Source of the DNA: Ciona intestinalis | Taxonomy: Eukaryota; Chordata; Ascidiacea; Phlebobranchia; Cionidae | DNA length: 64,000 bases | Assembly (NCBI RefSeq): GCF_000224145.3 | Contig: NC_020167.2 | Span: 1,788,113 to 1,852,112 of the forward strand | Direction of reading: 5' to 3' | In this document: piece by piece, positions 1 to 11,635 of the stretch | Position numbering within the stretch: the stretch's first letter is position 1 | Layout: every line of letters starts with the position of its first letter | Translations under genes and position numbers: made by a program | Notes under the pieces: generated by a model | What the model was told of the DNA's origin: nothing | The model's input: the letters and a program-made list of their open reading frames with translations, nothing else | Databases searched by the model: none

Positions 1-65
1 GTCTAAGGCGCTGGTTTTAGGCACCAGTCATTTCGATGGCGTGGGTTCGAATCCCACCGCTGCTA
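1..65 (+). tRNA. tRNA-Leu (anticodon TAG), 5' end cut by window edge
   Basis: The sequence from the D arm to the discriminator base is present. The anticodon stem CTGGT/ACCAG encloses the loop TTTAGGC, giving anticodon TAG. The long variable arm and a perfect B box (GGGTTCGAATCCC) are typical of tRNA-Leu. The first ~18 bases of the gene lie outside the window. It is almost identical to the complete tRNA-Leu(AAG) at 585-666. Confidence 0.9.
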
Positions 66-292
66 TTTTGTCTTAAAGTACAGTTGACTTTTTGTAATAT
101 ATATTTTGTGTAAATGCAAAACAAAACCAAAAATTGGGATTCGGGAAAAAACATTTATTCTTTTAGCAAGGATAAAACAGTTTTAACGCGTGCTAACACC
201 TGTATATATATTCGATAAAACCCAACACGTCCATTCGGGACCAAAACACTTATCACCACATATCTCAGAATCAATACGTGGTTTTGCAGCCA

Positions 293-380
293 ACTGGGTT
301 GGCCGAGTGGTTAAGGCGTTGGACGTAAGTTCCAATGAACGTATGTCCGCGTGGGTTGAATTCGAACCACACAACCAGTA
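293..380 (+). tRNA. tRNA-Leu (anticodon TAA), aberrant T arm, possible pseudogene
   Basis: The acceptor half ACTGGGT, A box (GGCCGAGTGGTTAAGGC) and anticodon arm TTGGA/TCCAA with loop CGTAAGT (anticodon TAA) match animal tRNA-Leu(TAA). The T arm is not normal: about five extra bases lie between the stem and TTCGAAC, so a 5-bp T stem with a 7-base loop cannot form as drawn. The acceptor has one mismatch and the variable-arm stem is weakened. It may be a decayed copy. Confidence 0.65.
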
Positions 381-584
381 TGCGATTGTTAATGGTTTTG
401 GGCAACTATTTTCAACATTTTTATATCTATAGCCAGGAAATTAAAAAACACGTGTGCGGCAAAGGTCTTGCATTAGAAAATTATTTTACTCTATTTTGCG
501 TTATAAACAGAAAGCATATGCAATAAACCGGAAAAGAAGTGACTATAGCAGTACTTGAAAGCTTGCGTTTCTACGACTTCCGTG

Positions 585-666
585 GGTAGCGTGGCCGAGT
601 GGTCTAAGGCGCTGGTTTAAGGCACCAGTCATTTCGATGGCGTGGGTTCGAATCCCACCGCTGCCA
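585..666 (+). tRNA. tRNA-Leu (anticodon AAG)
   Basis: A complete 82-base type II tRNA. Acceptor GGTAGCG pairs with CGCTGCC and is followed by A73; the anticodon stem CTGGT/ACCAG holds the loop TTAAGGC (anticodon AAG). The variable arm and T arm (GTGGGTTCGAATCCCAC) are intact. No intron. It is the third tRNA-Leu in 670 bases. Confidence 0.95.
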
Positions 667-1665
667 TTCTTTTATGCTCAAAATACATTAACCTTTTATT
701 ATTGATATTTTGTAAATGCAATCAAAACCAATTAGTAAAATTCGTGAAAAAAACACATTTACTCGGTAATTATGGCAATTATGGAACACTTTGTAATTTA
801 AAGTTCTATTGCACCGAAAATTCGGCTTTGTTTTAACGAAACACTATAAGGATACAATATGGAAGATTGAAAGTTGCTGAGAGTGGGTTTCTCTTGTGGG
901 CAAAAGCTTTCCAAATAAAAATATAACAAATCAATATTTAAAAAATGCATATCAACGAATTACCTATATTTAAATGGTATAGTACTATAGTAGGATGGGG
1001 GAAGATGGGACACCTTTGGCACATTATATCCGAATATCCTAATCATATTTTAAACAGTTAACAACGGTCTTTGGGAGTCTTGGGCATATAATTTTATAAT
1101 TCTTTGAAAGTTCCTTGTTTACTACCACATGAGACGAGAAAATAGAGTTAAAATGTGTCTCAACTCCCCCCATTCTACCATATATAGTTTGTAGATGTTT
1201 TCTATAACCGAATGTTAACAATTTGTTCCGCGTAATAATTATTTTTCGTGTTCTTTTAAAAAACAAAACCAAGGAGTATCTACAGCACCACTGCTGTATC
1301 TGGAATATGCCGAGCTTTTACATTAACCTTTTAGTAGTCGGCCCCTATTGTACGCACACAATAGCTTTCGTATTTACTGTAAATACATATTTAACGCATA
1401 TTGTATGGTTTAGAATATCGGGTCGCAATCGCTTTTCGTTAAAGTAACAAGACGTCTTGTGAATTGACATGTAAGTAGCTCTATTGTTGTCGGAGCGATA
1501 TCTCAAGGTGCCTATGGTGATAAAACACCATTTGAAAGGAATTTTATACACGCGGTACTTTTATTGCGATGGCATTTGGTAGTAAGTTGCATAGATACTG
1601 CTAAACTGTTTCGTATTTTGTATAGCTTATGTTGCCTATGATCGTATATAGTCTGTTGCAACAGA
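667..1665. other. intergenic, one MITE and nothing else recognised
   Basis: There is no coding signal between the tRNA cluster and the first protein gene. The only structured piece is the MITE at 986-1184. The promoter of the CRADD-like gene should lie in the right part, but I see no distinct motif. Confidence 0.6.
986..1184 (+). repeat. ~200-bp MITE, family 1 (forward)
   Basis: The left end reads TAGTAGGATGGGGGAAGATG and the right end is its imperfect inverse (CCCCCATTCTACCATATA). The internal body (AACAACGGTCT...TTTGTTTACTAC type) recurs at 2649, 7669, 24463, 36731, 54325, 61868 and 63296. It has no coding capacity, so it is a non-autonomous DNA transposon. It may correspond to a MITE already described from Ciona, but I cannot check the name. 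Confidence 0.8.
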
Positions 1666-4600
1666 ATGTACACGTCGTTGAAAAAGCATGTTTCGAGTTC
1701 AGTGAAGGGAACGTATAAAAAAAAAGATTGGTCGCTGGATTTTGAAAGATTACCATGGATACAATGGCTTAACATAGGTAAGTTACGTTATATATATTGT
1801 AGTGTATTTACTACATTACACACTAAGATAACGGAAATCCATAACTTTCTCGATTTTAAACATTATTAAATGAAACTATTCTGGCAACTTATCTATGACA
1901 AAACTACAAACACATTTTACACAGAACCGATGACTACGAGGCAAAAGACCGCATTTCAATTGCTCTACCCAATTCTTTTGCAAGAAATTAATACTAAAAA
2001 GCCATCAAAGTTATTACATTATCTAGTTGGGAAAGGTGTGTTATTCTGGCAAGATGTTGTTGTAATTCAACATGGTCGTCAAACCGACTTAGAGAGAAAC
2101 AGGTTAGACACATTTCTATACATAGCGTTCCGGTAACAGTTTACCTATATTGGTAATGCAGGTCAATTCATAAAACCTTTGACTTACCTTAATTGTTTTT
2201 AATAACTTCGTGTTCAGAATGTTCGATAAATTAAATCATTGCGCTCCTCTAGTAAGGGTAAATATTGCTATACATAATTGCTCTAAATCGTCAAACACGT
2301 TTGTTGTATAGTTCGAATCACCTTGAGTTCGTGAAAGCCCAAACAAGCGTGTGACTGTTATCAGTTAAACGGGTCAAAAAGGTGCTAAGTTACGTCTTAT
2401 TTATTTGTACTGGCACCGATAACAGACGTCAAAACTTGCAACGTACAGTTAGGAAAAAAATACGTTAAAGAAACCCCATAATAAACAGATTCTTATACCA
2501 ACGTGAACTATTTGGTAATGACCCAACTCTGGCTTAAATCCTATGTCCATGAAGCGGCTCGCGTAGAACCTCACCCATACAGCAGAATAGACTGTAAATT
2601 AAAAACACGTTAATCAAGTTTCCCTACCTACAAGTTAGAACCACATATGATACAGCAGGGTGGGGGAAGATGGGACACATTTTGACTCTATATTCTCGTC
2701 CTATTTAGGAGTAAACAAAGAATATTAAAAAAATTATAAAACTATATACTCGCGACTTCTGTAAACCGTTGTTAATTGTATAACATGATCAATATCCTAG
2801 GATACGTGCTAAAGGTATCCAATCGTCCCCCACTCTACTATACATCATAAACTTACAAAAAAACCTTTATCGTTTTTTTTACTACAGCCCTTTACTAAAG
2901 ATTATATGGACAAGAGGTAAAGCTGGTTTCACTGGCTTAGTTGATGGATTGAGATCAAGATACGGAGGTTGGCAAGGTTATTTGGCAGATATGTTGGAAC
3001 TAAAATACAACATGGCGAATACAAGAGGTAGAGCAAGCAAACCTGTTTTTCGTTTTGATCGTTGGTTAATTGTACTGCTAAAATGGATTCGCGCGAGTGA
3101 TTTTAATGTTGTTGTTTTTTTCCATTTTCACAGACATGATGGATATCTACAAAGTAATTTGTCACGATCTGGTTAAAGTGATGCCCGTTGGTTGGTCTGC
3201 GTTACCTCGTGTGCTGGGAATGTCTAACTCTCACATCGAAAAGGTGAGAATGCGTATAATACTATAATTGGTGAGTCGATCGTTCTTGTGTATATGTAAC
3301 GGTCAAATAAAACAGAAATAAACAAAATGTTGAGCACAAACGAAACGTTAAAGTTAAGCTGCATTTGAAATCAATGCCGTTTGCGTTTTTACTTGCCCCA
3401 TTCTGGCATGCAGTATGTTGGGATATGGGTCTCTTTGAAATGGGTCCCAAGCATATACTGTAGACCCCCACATTTACTTTGTGTTTTACTTTACTTTTCT
3501 TACAGTGCAGAAGAGAAAATAAGTTATTAGCAAATCAACTGCTTCATTGCTTGCTCATATCTTCAAGTCAACACTTCAATAAAGATCATTTACTTTCCAA
3601 ACTTTTGTCAGCATTGCATGTTATCAATAGAGATGATATTGCAGGTAGGCCAGGGCTTTAATATTACGTTAGAGTTTCAATATATTGCGGTTTTGTATAT
3701 TTTAATAGTGCAAGTACACTATCAGAAGTACATCAAATTACCCTTGAAGTTTTTAATTTGTTTACAAAATTTACCAATTTATCCTTTTCTACAGATGGAA
3801 TTGCTATTTTATTGAATACTATGTATGAAATACAGTCGGTTCACCAAGAAAACATGGCCAGTGATGAAACCAAAGAAACAAATAATACAGCACTGGATGA
3901 AATTGATGCACAAAATGTTTGTGGAATTTTAAACTATTTTTTTTTGCTTTAAAAAATACCTAACATTATAAATATAAGGATAAATCAGATATTTCTTAAT
4001 AAAGGAAGAGACTGTAGAGGTGGTATTCCAACAACAAAATAACGGAGTGCAATTGAAATCTGCATCCAGTTTCTGTAGTGATGGTGGTAAGTATAAATCA
4101 AAGTATTTATACACACGACGGAGAAGCAACAGTCAGTATAACCCGAGTTTCTCTATCATTGTAACATTTGATTGTGTTCTAGTTTTTCTAACGAGTATTA
4201 TGAGGTCTAAGTATAAAATGAAAAATATTACGCAGGTTAAAAAGGTTAAGACGTACTGGTCTAAATAGTTCTCGATTTTTCAGAAACACCTCGAGCCGAC
4301 TCTGGGTTTGATTCTCGAATGTCCACATCAACTCCGATAACATTATACCCACCCACACCACCCCCTCATTCATCAAACCAGCGATATCACCACAGATCAT
4401 CAAGCAAGAAGTTTTACAGAAAGACACCAAGTCTGGAAAAGTTTGAAGGATTGAGCAACATTGGAAGGTTGTTATTATAATCTGACACACAACAAAAACA
4501 TTTTTTTTAGTTTTAAATTTTACCAAGAACCAATATTTTGTCTGCCAGTAGTAAGAATTTGTCAGGATTATCGCTGTGTTGTTTTATATTGAAAATCCAC

Positions 4601-5155
4601 TCCCAGAAACAAAATATCAAATTACTGATAGTAATACCTGCGGAATGTGCTGTTGTAATTTTTGGTTAGGTACATAATACAGGAGTATTACTGTTAAAAA
4701 CGTTAAGCAAAAAGTAGAACATTAAGAGTCTAATACACATGGGCAAACCCACATATACCATTTGCATATCATTAGTTGAAAGACTGCAACAGCCATGCTA
4801 AATGATTTGAACCATAATCATTATAGGATCTAGGCAATGGTATGAACTATACTACTATAGGATTTGCTCTTGGTTAGCTTGAGGGCATTTTCTTTAATTT
4901 TTTTTACCCTAAAAACTTTAAACCTGCGGTCATAATTTATTAGCTTTGTTAGTTAATGGTTATGTGTTTATGATAAATAATTATATAACTCAAATTACCT
5001 GCAGAGTCAAATCTGGTAGACTGCATGGCTACAGAATAAGTCCTAGAGCAAAGACAAATGCTTGGGAACGAAGGTCTCCGTCTATTCTTCAGGCTGATTA
5101 CTTGGCGCATCCAAACCAAGACAATCTCTTTATGGATTACTTAGTTTATCAGTAA
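1666..5155 (+). CDS. CRADD: CARD plus death-domain adaptor (CRADD/RAIDD-like) with long C-terminal extension
   Basis: Nine exons join in frame: 1666-1777, 1925-2102, 2888-3027, 3134-3243, 3506-3644, 3795-3916, 4005-4086, 4284-4467, 5005-5155 (405 aa). Residues ~40-140 form a CARD (YLVGKGVLFWQD-type helix 3, then LLKIIWTRGKAGFTGLVDGL). Residues ~145-230 form a death domain (VGWSALPRVLGMSNSHIEKC). This order is that of CRADD, the adaptor linking PIDD to caspase-2. An internal Met (1930, MTTRQK) lines up with the human CRADD start, so exon 1 may be optional or untranslated. Human CRADD is 199 aa; here ~170 extra residues follow, acidic then Ser/Pro/His-rich (PPTPPPHSS), with no domain I recognise. 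CARD and DD calls are firm; strict orthology is inferred. Confidence 0.72.
2649..2843 (-). repeat. MITE family 1 (reverse) in CRADD-like intron 2
   Basis: Starts CAGCAGGGTGGGGGAAGATG and ends TCCCCCACTCTACTATA. Body order is inverted relative to the copy at 986. It lies wholly inside the 785-bp intron between exons 1925-2102 and 2888-3027. Confidence 0.75.
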
Positions 5156-6010
5156 ACTGGGTTTGATGTTTAGTATGTGAACTTAGAGTTTTATTATTTT
5201 TTGTACATAATGTCATTTTGGTAAATTTTTTAGTTGTTTCTGCCAATAGGACAAAAATGAAATGTGAACAAATATGATTCTTGCAAACTTTGTCACTGTC
5301 ACTTTTTTATAAAACGAATCTATATTTTCACTTTTAGTTTCTACCATGACAGAATAGTGACAGAATAGTTGCACTTAACAGCAAGTTATGTATTTTTCTT
5401 GATTTCCTGCCAAGCATAAAATTAAACCTAAACAATAATACCAAACAAACTGTGTGAATATGATGTATTTTCATTTAACATGGGATGAATGTTTGAAGGG
5501 AAACTTAGGGTTTTAATGTAAACAAGCACAACAAAAATCTTTAAACATTTATTATTGAATACCTTGCTACTCAGTTGCTTAGACCATGGTAATTGTTTAT
5601 TAGATTTAGAAATTATAATGTCACGTGTAATGAATTCCCCAAAGGTGCAGCTTATTAATTGTTATTGGATTCAACAGCTGGACAGTATTAAGCAAGTTTC
5701 GATCGTTTTCCATAAGAGTGAGGCGCCACAGCTTGTTAAGCAACAAGAACTAAGATTATGGACAAGTTTGGCCGAATACTGTGATTAAGTTAGAGAGAGA
5801 GAAATAGAGTTTGGTGACACTGTTCACTACAAATATATATGAACATGCAATGAATAATTAGGTGAACTAAAGTGACATAACAAGTTCATGCTGTCAGGTA
5901 CTGTAACTTAAGAAAGGAATCCTTGATCAAACTTTCATTTTTACTTCATACAGTTCATCTAAAAAAAGAATGATACGGACGGATTATAGCTTATATAATG
6001 AGGTTTTTAA
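5156..6010. other. convergent intergenic/3' UTR, no gene seen
   Basis: AT-rich sequence between the stops of the CRADD-like gene (+) and the tropomyosin-like gene (-). The longest open frame (5555-5788) has no recognisable similarity and no splice partners. It probably holds both 3' UTRs. Confidence 0.5.
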
Positions 6011-9000
6011 TTAACAGTTAAACAAACCTTCCAAAACTCCAACCTGTTGAGCAAGATTGTTCAACGAATTTTCTGCAATTGCCCTCAGGTTTTCACTCTG
6101 TAAAAACATTCATTGTAGCATTAAAACCTAAATTAAGAATACTGTGCAATTAGATTTTCACTTAGGTATATTACATTTCCTCAGTTAATCTGTCTAGTTT
6201 GGAAAAAGTAATGTGCAAATAAGACAAAATAAAAAAAGATGATTTACCTCATACAACCTTTTCTGAAGAGTACACAGTTCATCCTCAGTCTGAATTTCTT
6301 TTTCTTTCAGCTATGTTAAGCAAATACAAGGAGTTAAACAAGTAAATCTATGCCAGTACCTCAAAAATAACAAATATTTAGGCTTTGTCAAAGAAAAACT
6401 ATAACCAATTATAAATAGTGCTGTTAACACAGTTTAATGGAGTAAATGAGTCAACTATAACCTAACTCTGAACTCCCATGCTGTAACAGCCATAGGAACT
6501 TGTCCTCTTACAGAATGAAACAGCTAAAGAAAAAAAGTTTTATCTGAAGAACATTGTTATTGTATCTCAATAAAACATAAAAAATTGTAGATAGATGGTG
6601 TAGTTACAAATAAAGTTATTGTAGCAATATATATATAGTGTTGGTGCAAGGCATCTTCTAAAATACCACAAACACTTTTTTTTAAATATTGTAAGTTAAA
6701 TACAAATTTCACACCTTTTCATTCATACTCTCGTATTTTTTGATACATTGCAAAGAAAGATGTAAGTTAGAAGATACTTCTTTGTATTTTCTATTAAGAT
6801 TGGAAAAAAAAGAAATTAAAGGAAGAAGAGGAAAGATTTGTCTGTAAAGATAGAATGGACCAACCCAAGCCCAAATCCAAGGTCCCATCACTTCCATGGC
6901 AAGTGGCAAGATATGCTGTATGACCTCACCAATCCAGAATAGAAAGGAATGAAATTAAAGATGAATAACTTAAAGGTTATTAAAATGGAAGAAAATAAAC
7001 TAAAAATGGGGTATTATAAATATTTTACTAAAAACCTTTTAGCTGTGATGCTTTGTTCAATGAAGTTACAATGGTGTTTGTGTTTTATAGAAAAAGCAAA
7101 GAAAGAAAGTAACATGCTTACATACTACTTAATAAAAACTAACTAGCCTATTTAAATTTTAAGTACATCACAGAAACAAACAACTACATTACTGTGAGTA
7201 AAACAAAATAAGATGTGGTCTTTTAAAATTAATATACTATTACAAACAAATAGAAAAAAAAATTATTTTACTTTTCAGCTTTTTCAATTCGTTGTTCAGA
7301 TTTCTCCAACTCTGTGTCCATGAAAGTTAATCTCCGAGTTGCCTAAATTTTGAACGATTTATTACAATAACTGCCCAGAAACCCAATGATTAGTAATAGA
7401 TTGTCTAATTTGCCAACAATACAGAAAAAAATACTCAATAAACAGTACATATTTGGTAGGTTGAAAGAAGGCATGGGGTGTATGAAATGGGACACTCATG
7501 TTTTACAGCTATTGTTGTCCCACCTTACAAGGATAATAATTGATTCAACTTACTAAGCTACTACACTATAATACTCCACAGAAGGCTTTACAGTTTATAC
7601 CATCATGCAGTAGAAAAAATAGATATATAGCTATTATACATAATAAGAATATATTACACTTTTTACATATAGCAGGGTGGGGAAGATTGGACATCTTTAT
7701 ACTCTATTTTGTCGTCTTATTTGGTAGTTAAAAAAAAACATTCAAAGGATTATAAACAGTATGCTTATTACTTATGAAGATTGTTAATAGTTTAAAACAC
7801 GATTATTTGAATATTATGTGCTAAAGGTGTCCTATCTTCCCCCACTATAATATGTATATATATATATATAATTATTAAAAGTATACTATATTATACTAAT
7901 ACAACATATTAAGTTGCTGTTTGGTAATCATACATTTTAATAGTAATTGTAATATATACATACAATACTAATCTTTACAAATCATTTAAACATATTTAAA
8001 TGCAGAAAAATTCCAAACCAAACATTGAGTCATACCTCTTCATATTTTCTCCCAGTTTCTTCTGAAATAAATCTAATTTCTTTGAGTTGATCTTCCAACT
8101 TTTCACACTGAATTAAATAATTGTCTTGTAATATAAAAATGTAGGAATTTCATTTAGACATTTTTGCGTAGGTGGAAGGTGCTCAAAACGACCACATAGG
8201 TTACAAAGTGTTTATTTTGTGGGTGATAGTTTTTTCCTATGACATTTTATCAACCCTGTACCACTGGGTTAAAGCAATCTAGAGTTTTTTCTTTTGGCTT
8301 TAAATAATATTAGCAAAAGGCAGTAAGGCACATGCACCCACAATGTAGCAGCTTTGACCCTAGAACCTGGAATCGGCTTATTACAAAAGTTGCTAACCAT
8401 TACGCTACGCTGAATGACATATAAAAATGTCTTATTCAAACCGTTTCCTTTAATTGGTGCATGTCTGCCATGTTCGCTATGTCCACAATATTTGCTATGT
8501 CCGCTATGAAGTGAATATTGTGGACATGGCGGACATACACTAATTAAAGGTCCATATTCAAACAGAACCAAAGAATCATTAAACACATTTAACATAAACA
8601 CATAACAAACTCAGCCAGCATCCAGCATATAGAACTAAAACACTAAACTGCAACCAAATGTTGCAGTAAAAAACTTAATCAAAATGTTACCTTGATAACA
8701 GAAGTTTCATAATCTGATTCCAGTTTTTGAATAATTCTGCAAAACAAAATATATATATAGATAGACAAGATAGTATTAAAAATTTTTGAAAATAAACAGT
8801 TAAATTTCGTTATTAATATCTAGAAACTATGCCTCATTGCAATTTTGTTGTGCAGTAACATGTTTATAGAAATTTATTGAGCAAGCTTAAGCTAAATATT
8901 AGTTAAGAAGGAAGCAGCAATCATCTGTTTTATGTTTATATAAACTGAAAATGTTGCTATTTTTATGGTCCTAACATCTGTAACATCCTATGTCTCTGTT

Positions 9001-10028
9001 TATCAAGTTTAAATGGTTTAATATAGGTGGTCGTCATACACCCAAATAAAAATGACTTACATATGACATAAAAATTACAGAACCATAAAAAATACCAGAA
9101 AGTGTGTTTTTGAATTTACAATTTCAATTACCCTAAAAAAGTTTGCACTTAAAATACATAAGTTGAAATGGTAATCCTTTAGCTNNNNNNNNNNNNNNNN
9201 NNNNNNNNNNNNNNNNNNNNNNNNNNNNNNNNNNNNNNNNNNNNNNNNNNNNNNNNNNNNNNNNNNNNNNNNNNNNNNNNNNNNNNNNNNNNNNNNNNNN
9301 NNNNNNNNNNNNNAGTAGTGGTATATTACATAAGTTACAAGACGGCATAATCTTGTTTTTTTTCCACTGTTTTAATGTAGGAATCAAAGGAACAATACGC
9401 ATTCCATGACGTAATAATCCAACCTTGGTTTAATTCATAACGGCTGGTGTGGAAAAAACGGTGACGCAGCACGATTTCGCGCACTTTCAAAGTTAATTTT
9501 CAACTCGAACGCCCAAGTTTTTTCAAAAAAAATTATACAGTGGGTATCAGTCACACCTGAGGAACATTTTGAAACCAAAATTTCAGGTGGCCACCAGCTA
9601 AAGGATTACCAGTTGAAATACCTTTCATTGGCAGATTCTCTTTCTTCGAATGAAGCCAGTTTTTTCACAGTTTCGTCCAACAAAGGCTCCAATTTCCCAA
9701 TAAAATTCTCTTTCGCATTCAATTGATGTTCTAAATTGATGTTTTCTTCTTCCACCTTAAATATAAAAGGAAAAAAAATTTTAATTATACTTAAATAAGC
9801 AACTAATAAGACTGGTTTTTGTCAAAATTTTGTTTTTAGTGCAGCATTAGTTAGTAGAGGATTTAAATTTTGTTTACATTTATTTGAAAATAGTTATAAC
9901 ATTACTATACTTACACATCTTCGTTTTATATCTGCCAGTCTTAAATCTTCTGTCAATTTTTCAATAGCTTCCTCTTTATTATCTAGTTCTGATATCATGC
10001 AACTTATTTTACCCTTAATTTTATCCAT
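6011..10028 (-). CDS. divergent tropomyosin
   Basis: Eight exons in transcript order: 10028-9915, 9755-9622, 8736-8691, 8107-8036, 7342-7272, 6790-6715, 6310-6248, 6097-6011 (220 aa), all phase-consistent. The start ATG sits in a strong ACCATGGAT context. The protein is a coiled coil from end to end. Short exons of 15-45 codons and landmarks such as TGRKYEEATRRLTFMDTELE match the tropomyosin core (human RKYEEVARKLVIIEGDLE), and MDKIKGKI matches the start MDAIKKKM. It is shorter than the usual 248-284 aa, has several Cys and Gly residues unusual for tropomyosin, and ends LEGLFNC. The actin-filament role is inferred from family. A 129-N gap lies in the intron between exons 2 and 3, so one more exon could be hidden there. 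Confidence 0.75.
7669..7853 (-). repeat. MITE family 1 (reverse) in tropomyosin intron
   Basis: Left end AGCAGGGTGGGGAAGATTGG, right end TCTTCCCCCACTATAATA. Same body as the copy at 2649. It lies between the exons at 7272-7342 and 8036-8107 and is followed by a short TA microsatellite. Confidence 0.7.
8265..8425 (-). repeat. tRNA-derived SINE, reverse orientation
   Basis: Read on the minus strand, GCGTAGCGTAATGGTTAGCA is a tRNA-like A-box region, and GGTTCTAGGGTCAAAG 30 bases on resembles a B box, followed by the GTGGGTGCATGTGCC motif common to SINEs here. It lies within a tropomyosin intron. Confidence 0.55.
8464..8540. repeat. short foldback
   Basis: TGTCTGCCATGTTCGCTATG...CACAATATTT is followed after ~15 bases by its inverse AATATTGTGGACATGGCGGACATA. 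The arms could form a stable hairpin in the tropomyosin intron. No gene function is apparent. Confidence 0.55.
9169..9611. repeat. foldback MITE, family 2, interrupted by assembly gap
   Basis: The left end TGGTAATCCTTTAGCT and right end AGCTAAAGGATTACCA are inverse copies. The internal segment near 9535-9590 (CAGTGGGTATCAG... AGGAACATTTTGAAACC) resembles the right arm of the element at 45139-45339. The N run 9185-9313 sits inside the left arm, so the true length is unknown. Confidence 0.6.
9185..9313. other. assembly gap (129 N)
   Basis: A run of undetermined bases inside a foldback element in a tropomyosin intron. Confidence 0.99.
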
Positions 10029-10416
10029 GGTATTTAACAAGCACACGGCAGTTTTCAATGGAGTTATAGCAGAATCAACTTCTTTGCGAAGGACTAACCG
10101 TACTTCTTCAGTTTACAGATAACAGAAAAACAAATTACTATAAGAGAGAATCGTTTTAATAAATGGGCATCTAACTATTAAATTGAGTTTATTTTTTTGT
10201 ATGACTATTAAAAACCTATAATACGGTTTTTCAGGCGATTTTATACAGCATGGCATAGTTTAATAACAACGCCGTATTATTAACTAGACACCGATAGAAG
10301 GTATCAAAAATGGCCGCTAAAGTCACTGTGTACTAGAACCACCTTGGTTGCAGTAGTACCTAAGTGCATGAGTAAAATTGCGAAGCTGTGGATGTGTTTG
10401 GGTGATTTGTTTCAGT
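10029..10416. promoter_or_regulatory. probable shared promoter, tropomyosin (-) and COPS8 (+)
   Basis: The two start codons face away from each other with 388 bases between, so both 5' UTRs and both promoters must overlap or adjoin here unless a distal 5' exon exists. I see no clear TATA box. An open frame extends upstream of the tropomyosin Met to ~10110 and may be 5' UTR. Confidence 0.5.
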
Positions 10417-11635
10417 ATGGAATCAAATGCACCAGATTGTACGGAGCAGTTATTACAACAAAGGCTTGCCGTAATGGAAGATCTTGAGTTGGACTCGCCA
10501 CATGGGAAGCTTAGCACTGAACAATATTGCGAATTTCTTGCATTGTATTTGTTGGCAAACGATTTAGCAAATGCAAAGTTACTGTGGAAAAGGATTCCAG
10601 GCGATATAAAGAGTTCAAATGAGCTAAAAGCTATTTGGGAAGTTTTCAAAGCTGTTTGGACGCATGACTGTAAAGGTAAAGGGTGTTGTGTGTGTTTCTA
10701 AAACTAATGTAATTTTGCGAAACAAACAGAAATCTGTTGTTAAATAAATATAGAGTCATTGTGTTTCTTTTATATTAATTTTTTTCGTATAAAAATTTTA
10801 CAATATAATACAATGTGCTGGCTACTGGCTAGTTATTTGTGAATAATTTTGGCAACAGTGGAGAATCCTTCGGTGCGTAACATATGTTACAGTTTAGCTA
10901 GTGGAATGTGTTTGTGCTTGGTAAAGGATTTATTCATTGGTTATAGAGGTTAATAGTTAGGGGTTGGTGGTTATGTAGGTATGGGTTGCTTAGCAGATAA
11001 TGCAAGGAAAAGTTTATTTACCATTTACCAACACCCCATTTCTTTTTATATGCTTTTTATTTCAGGCATTCACAATACAATACAAGCTTATGAATGGTCC
11101 GTCAATATAAAGAAGATAATGAGTGAATTTACATTATCTGTGCGTGAGAGATATTTAAGACTTGTTGCGCATGGATATACAGAAGTCAAGATATCTTTTT
11201 TGGCGGAACTGTTAGGTATGATAACAAATATATACATCTAAAATGACAATTTGTAATATGTATTTCATTGGGTTTGAATGTTTAAGAATGCATATGCTAA
11301 CAGCATATTGAGCTTGTAGTTGTATACACTTTACAACATGTTAATGCACTGTCTAATTCCAAAAGAAAACCATTTTTCTAGGCACTTCATGCGTCAAATA
11401 AAAAAGATGCCGCCCTTATTTTTTCTGCAAAAATATCTTTAACTAATGCTTAGCGTTTCTTAATATTGCAGGTGTAGGTGAACTTGAAACATGCAAACTT
11501 ATTGAATCAAAAGGTTGGTCAGTAAGTGGTGCTTTTGCACGACCTGTTAAAACAAAACTTGAAGCAGATAGTGTATTAAACAATGAAGAACACCTTGAAA
11601 AGTTAACACAATATATTTTGTTTTTGGAGTCCTGA
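10417..11635 (+). CDS. COPS8: COP9 signalosome subunit 8
   Basis: Three exons, 10417-10675, 11066-11215 and 11472-11635, give 190 aa (human 209). The N-terminal helical region has LALYLLANDLANAKLLWKRI, closely matching human [20 protein letters not shown]. The middle exon carries the PCI-type helices, and the end reads ESKGWSVSGAF then KLTQYILFLES, like human EQGWQADSTT...LTDYVAFLEN. COPS8 is a small PCI subunit of the CSN deneddylase. The ATG has A at -3 and G at +4. It is head-to-head with tropomyosin and convergent with MED11. Confidence 0.93.

Noticed and set aside
5555-5788. 77-codon plus-strand frame as an extra gene or exon
   Set aside because: Lies beyond the CRADD-like stop; no recognised domain, no good acceptor/donor pair, AT-rich codon use as in noncoding sequence.
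7855-7871. TA microsatellites (also 23553-23573) as functional elements
   Set aside because: Ordinary short AT repeats in an AT-rich genome.
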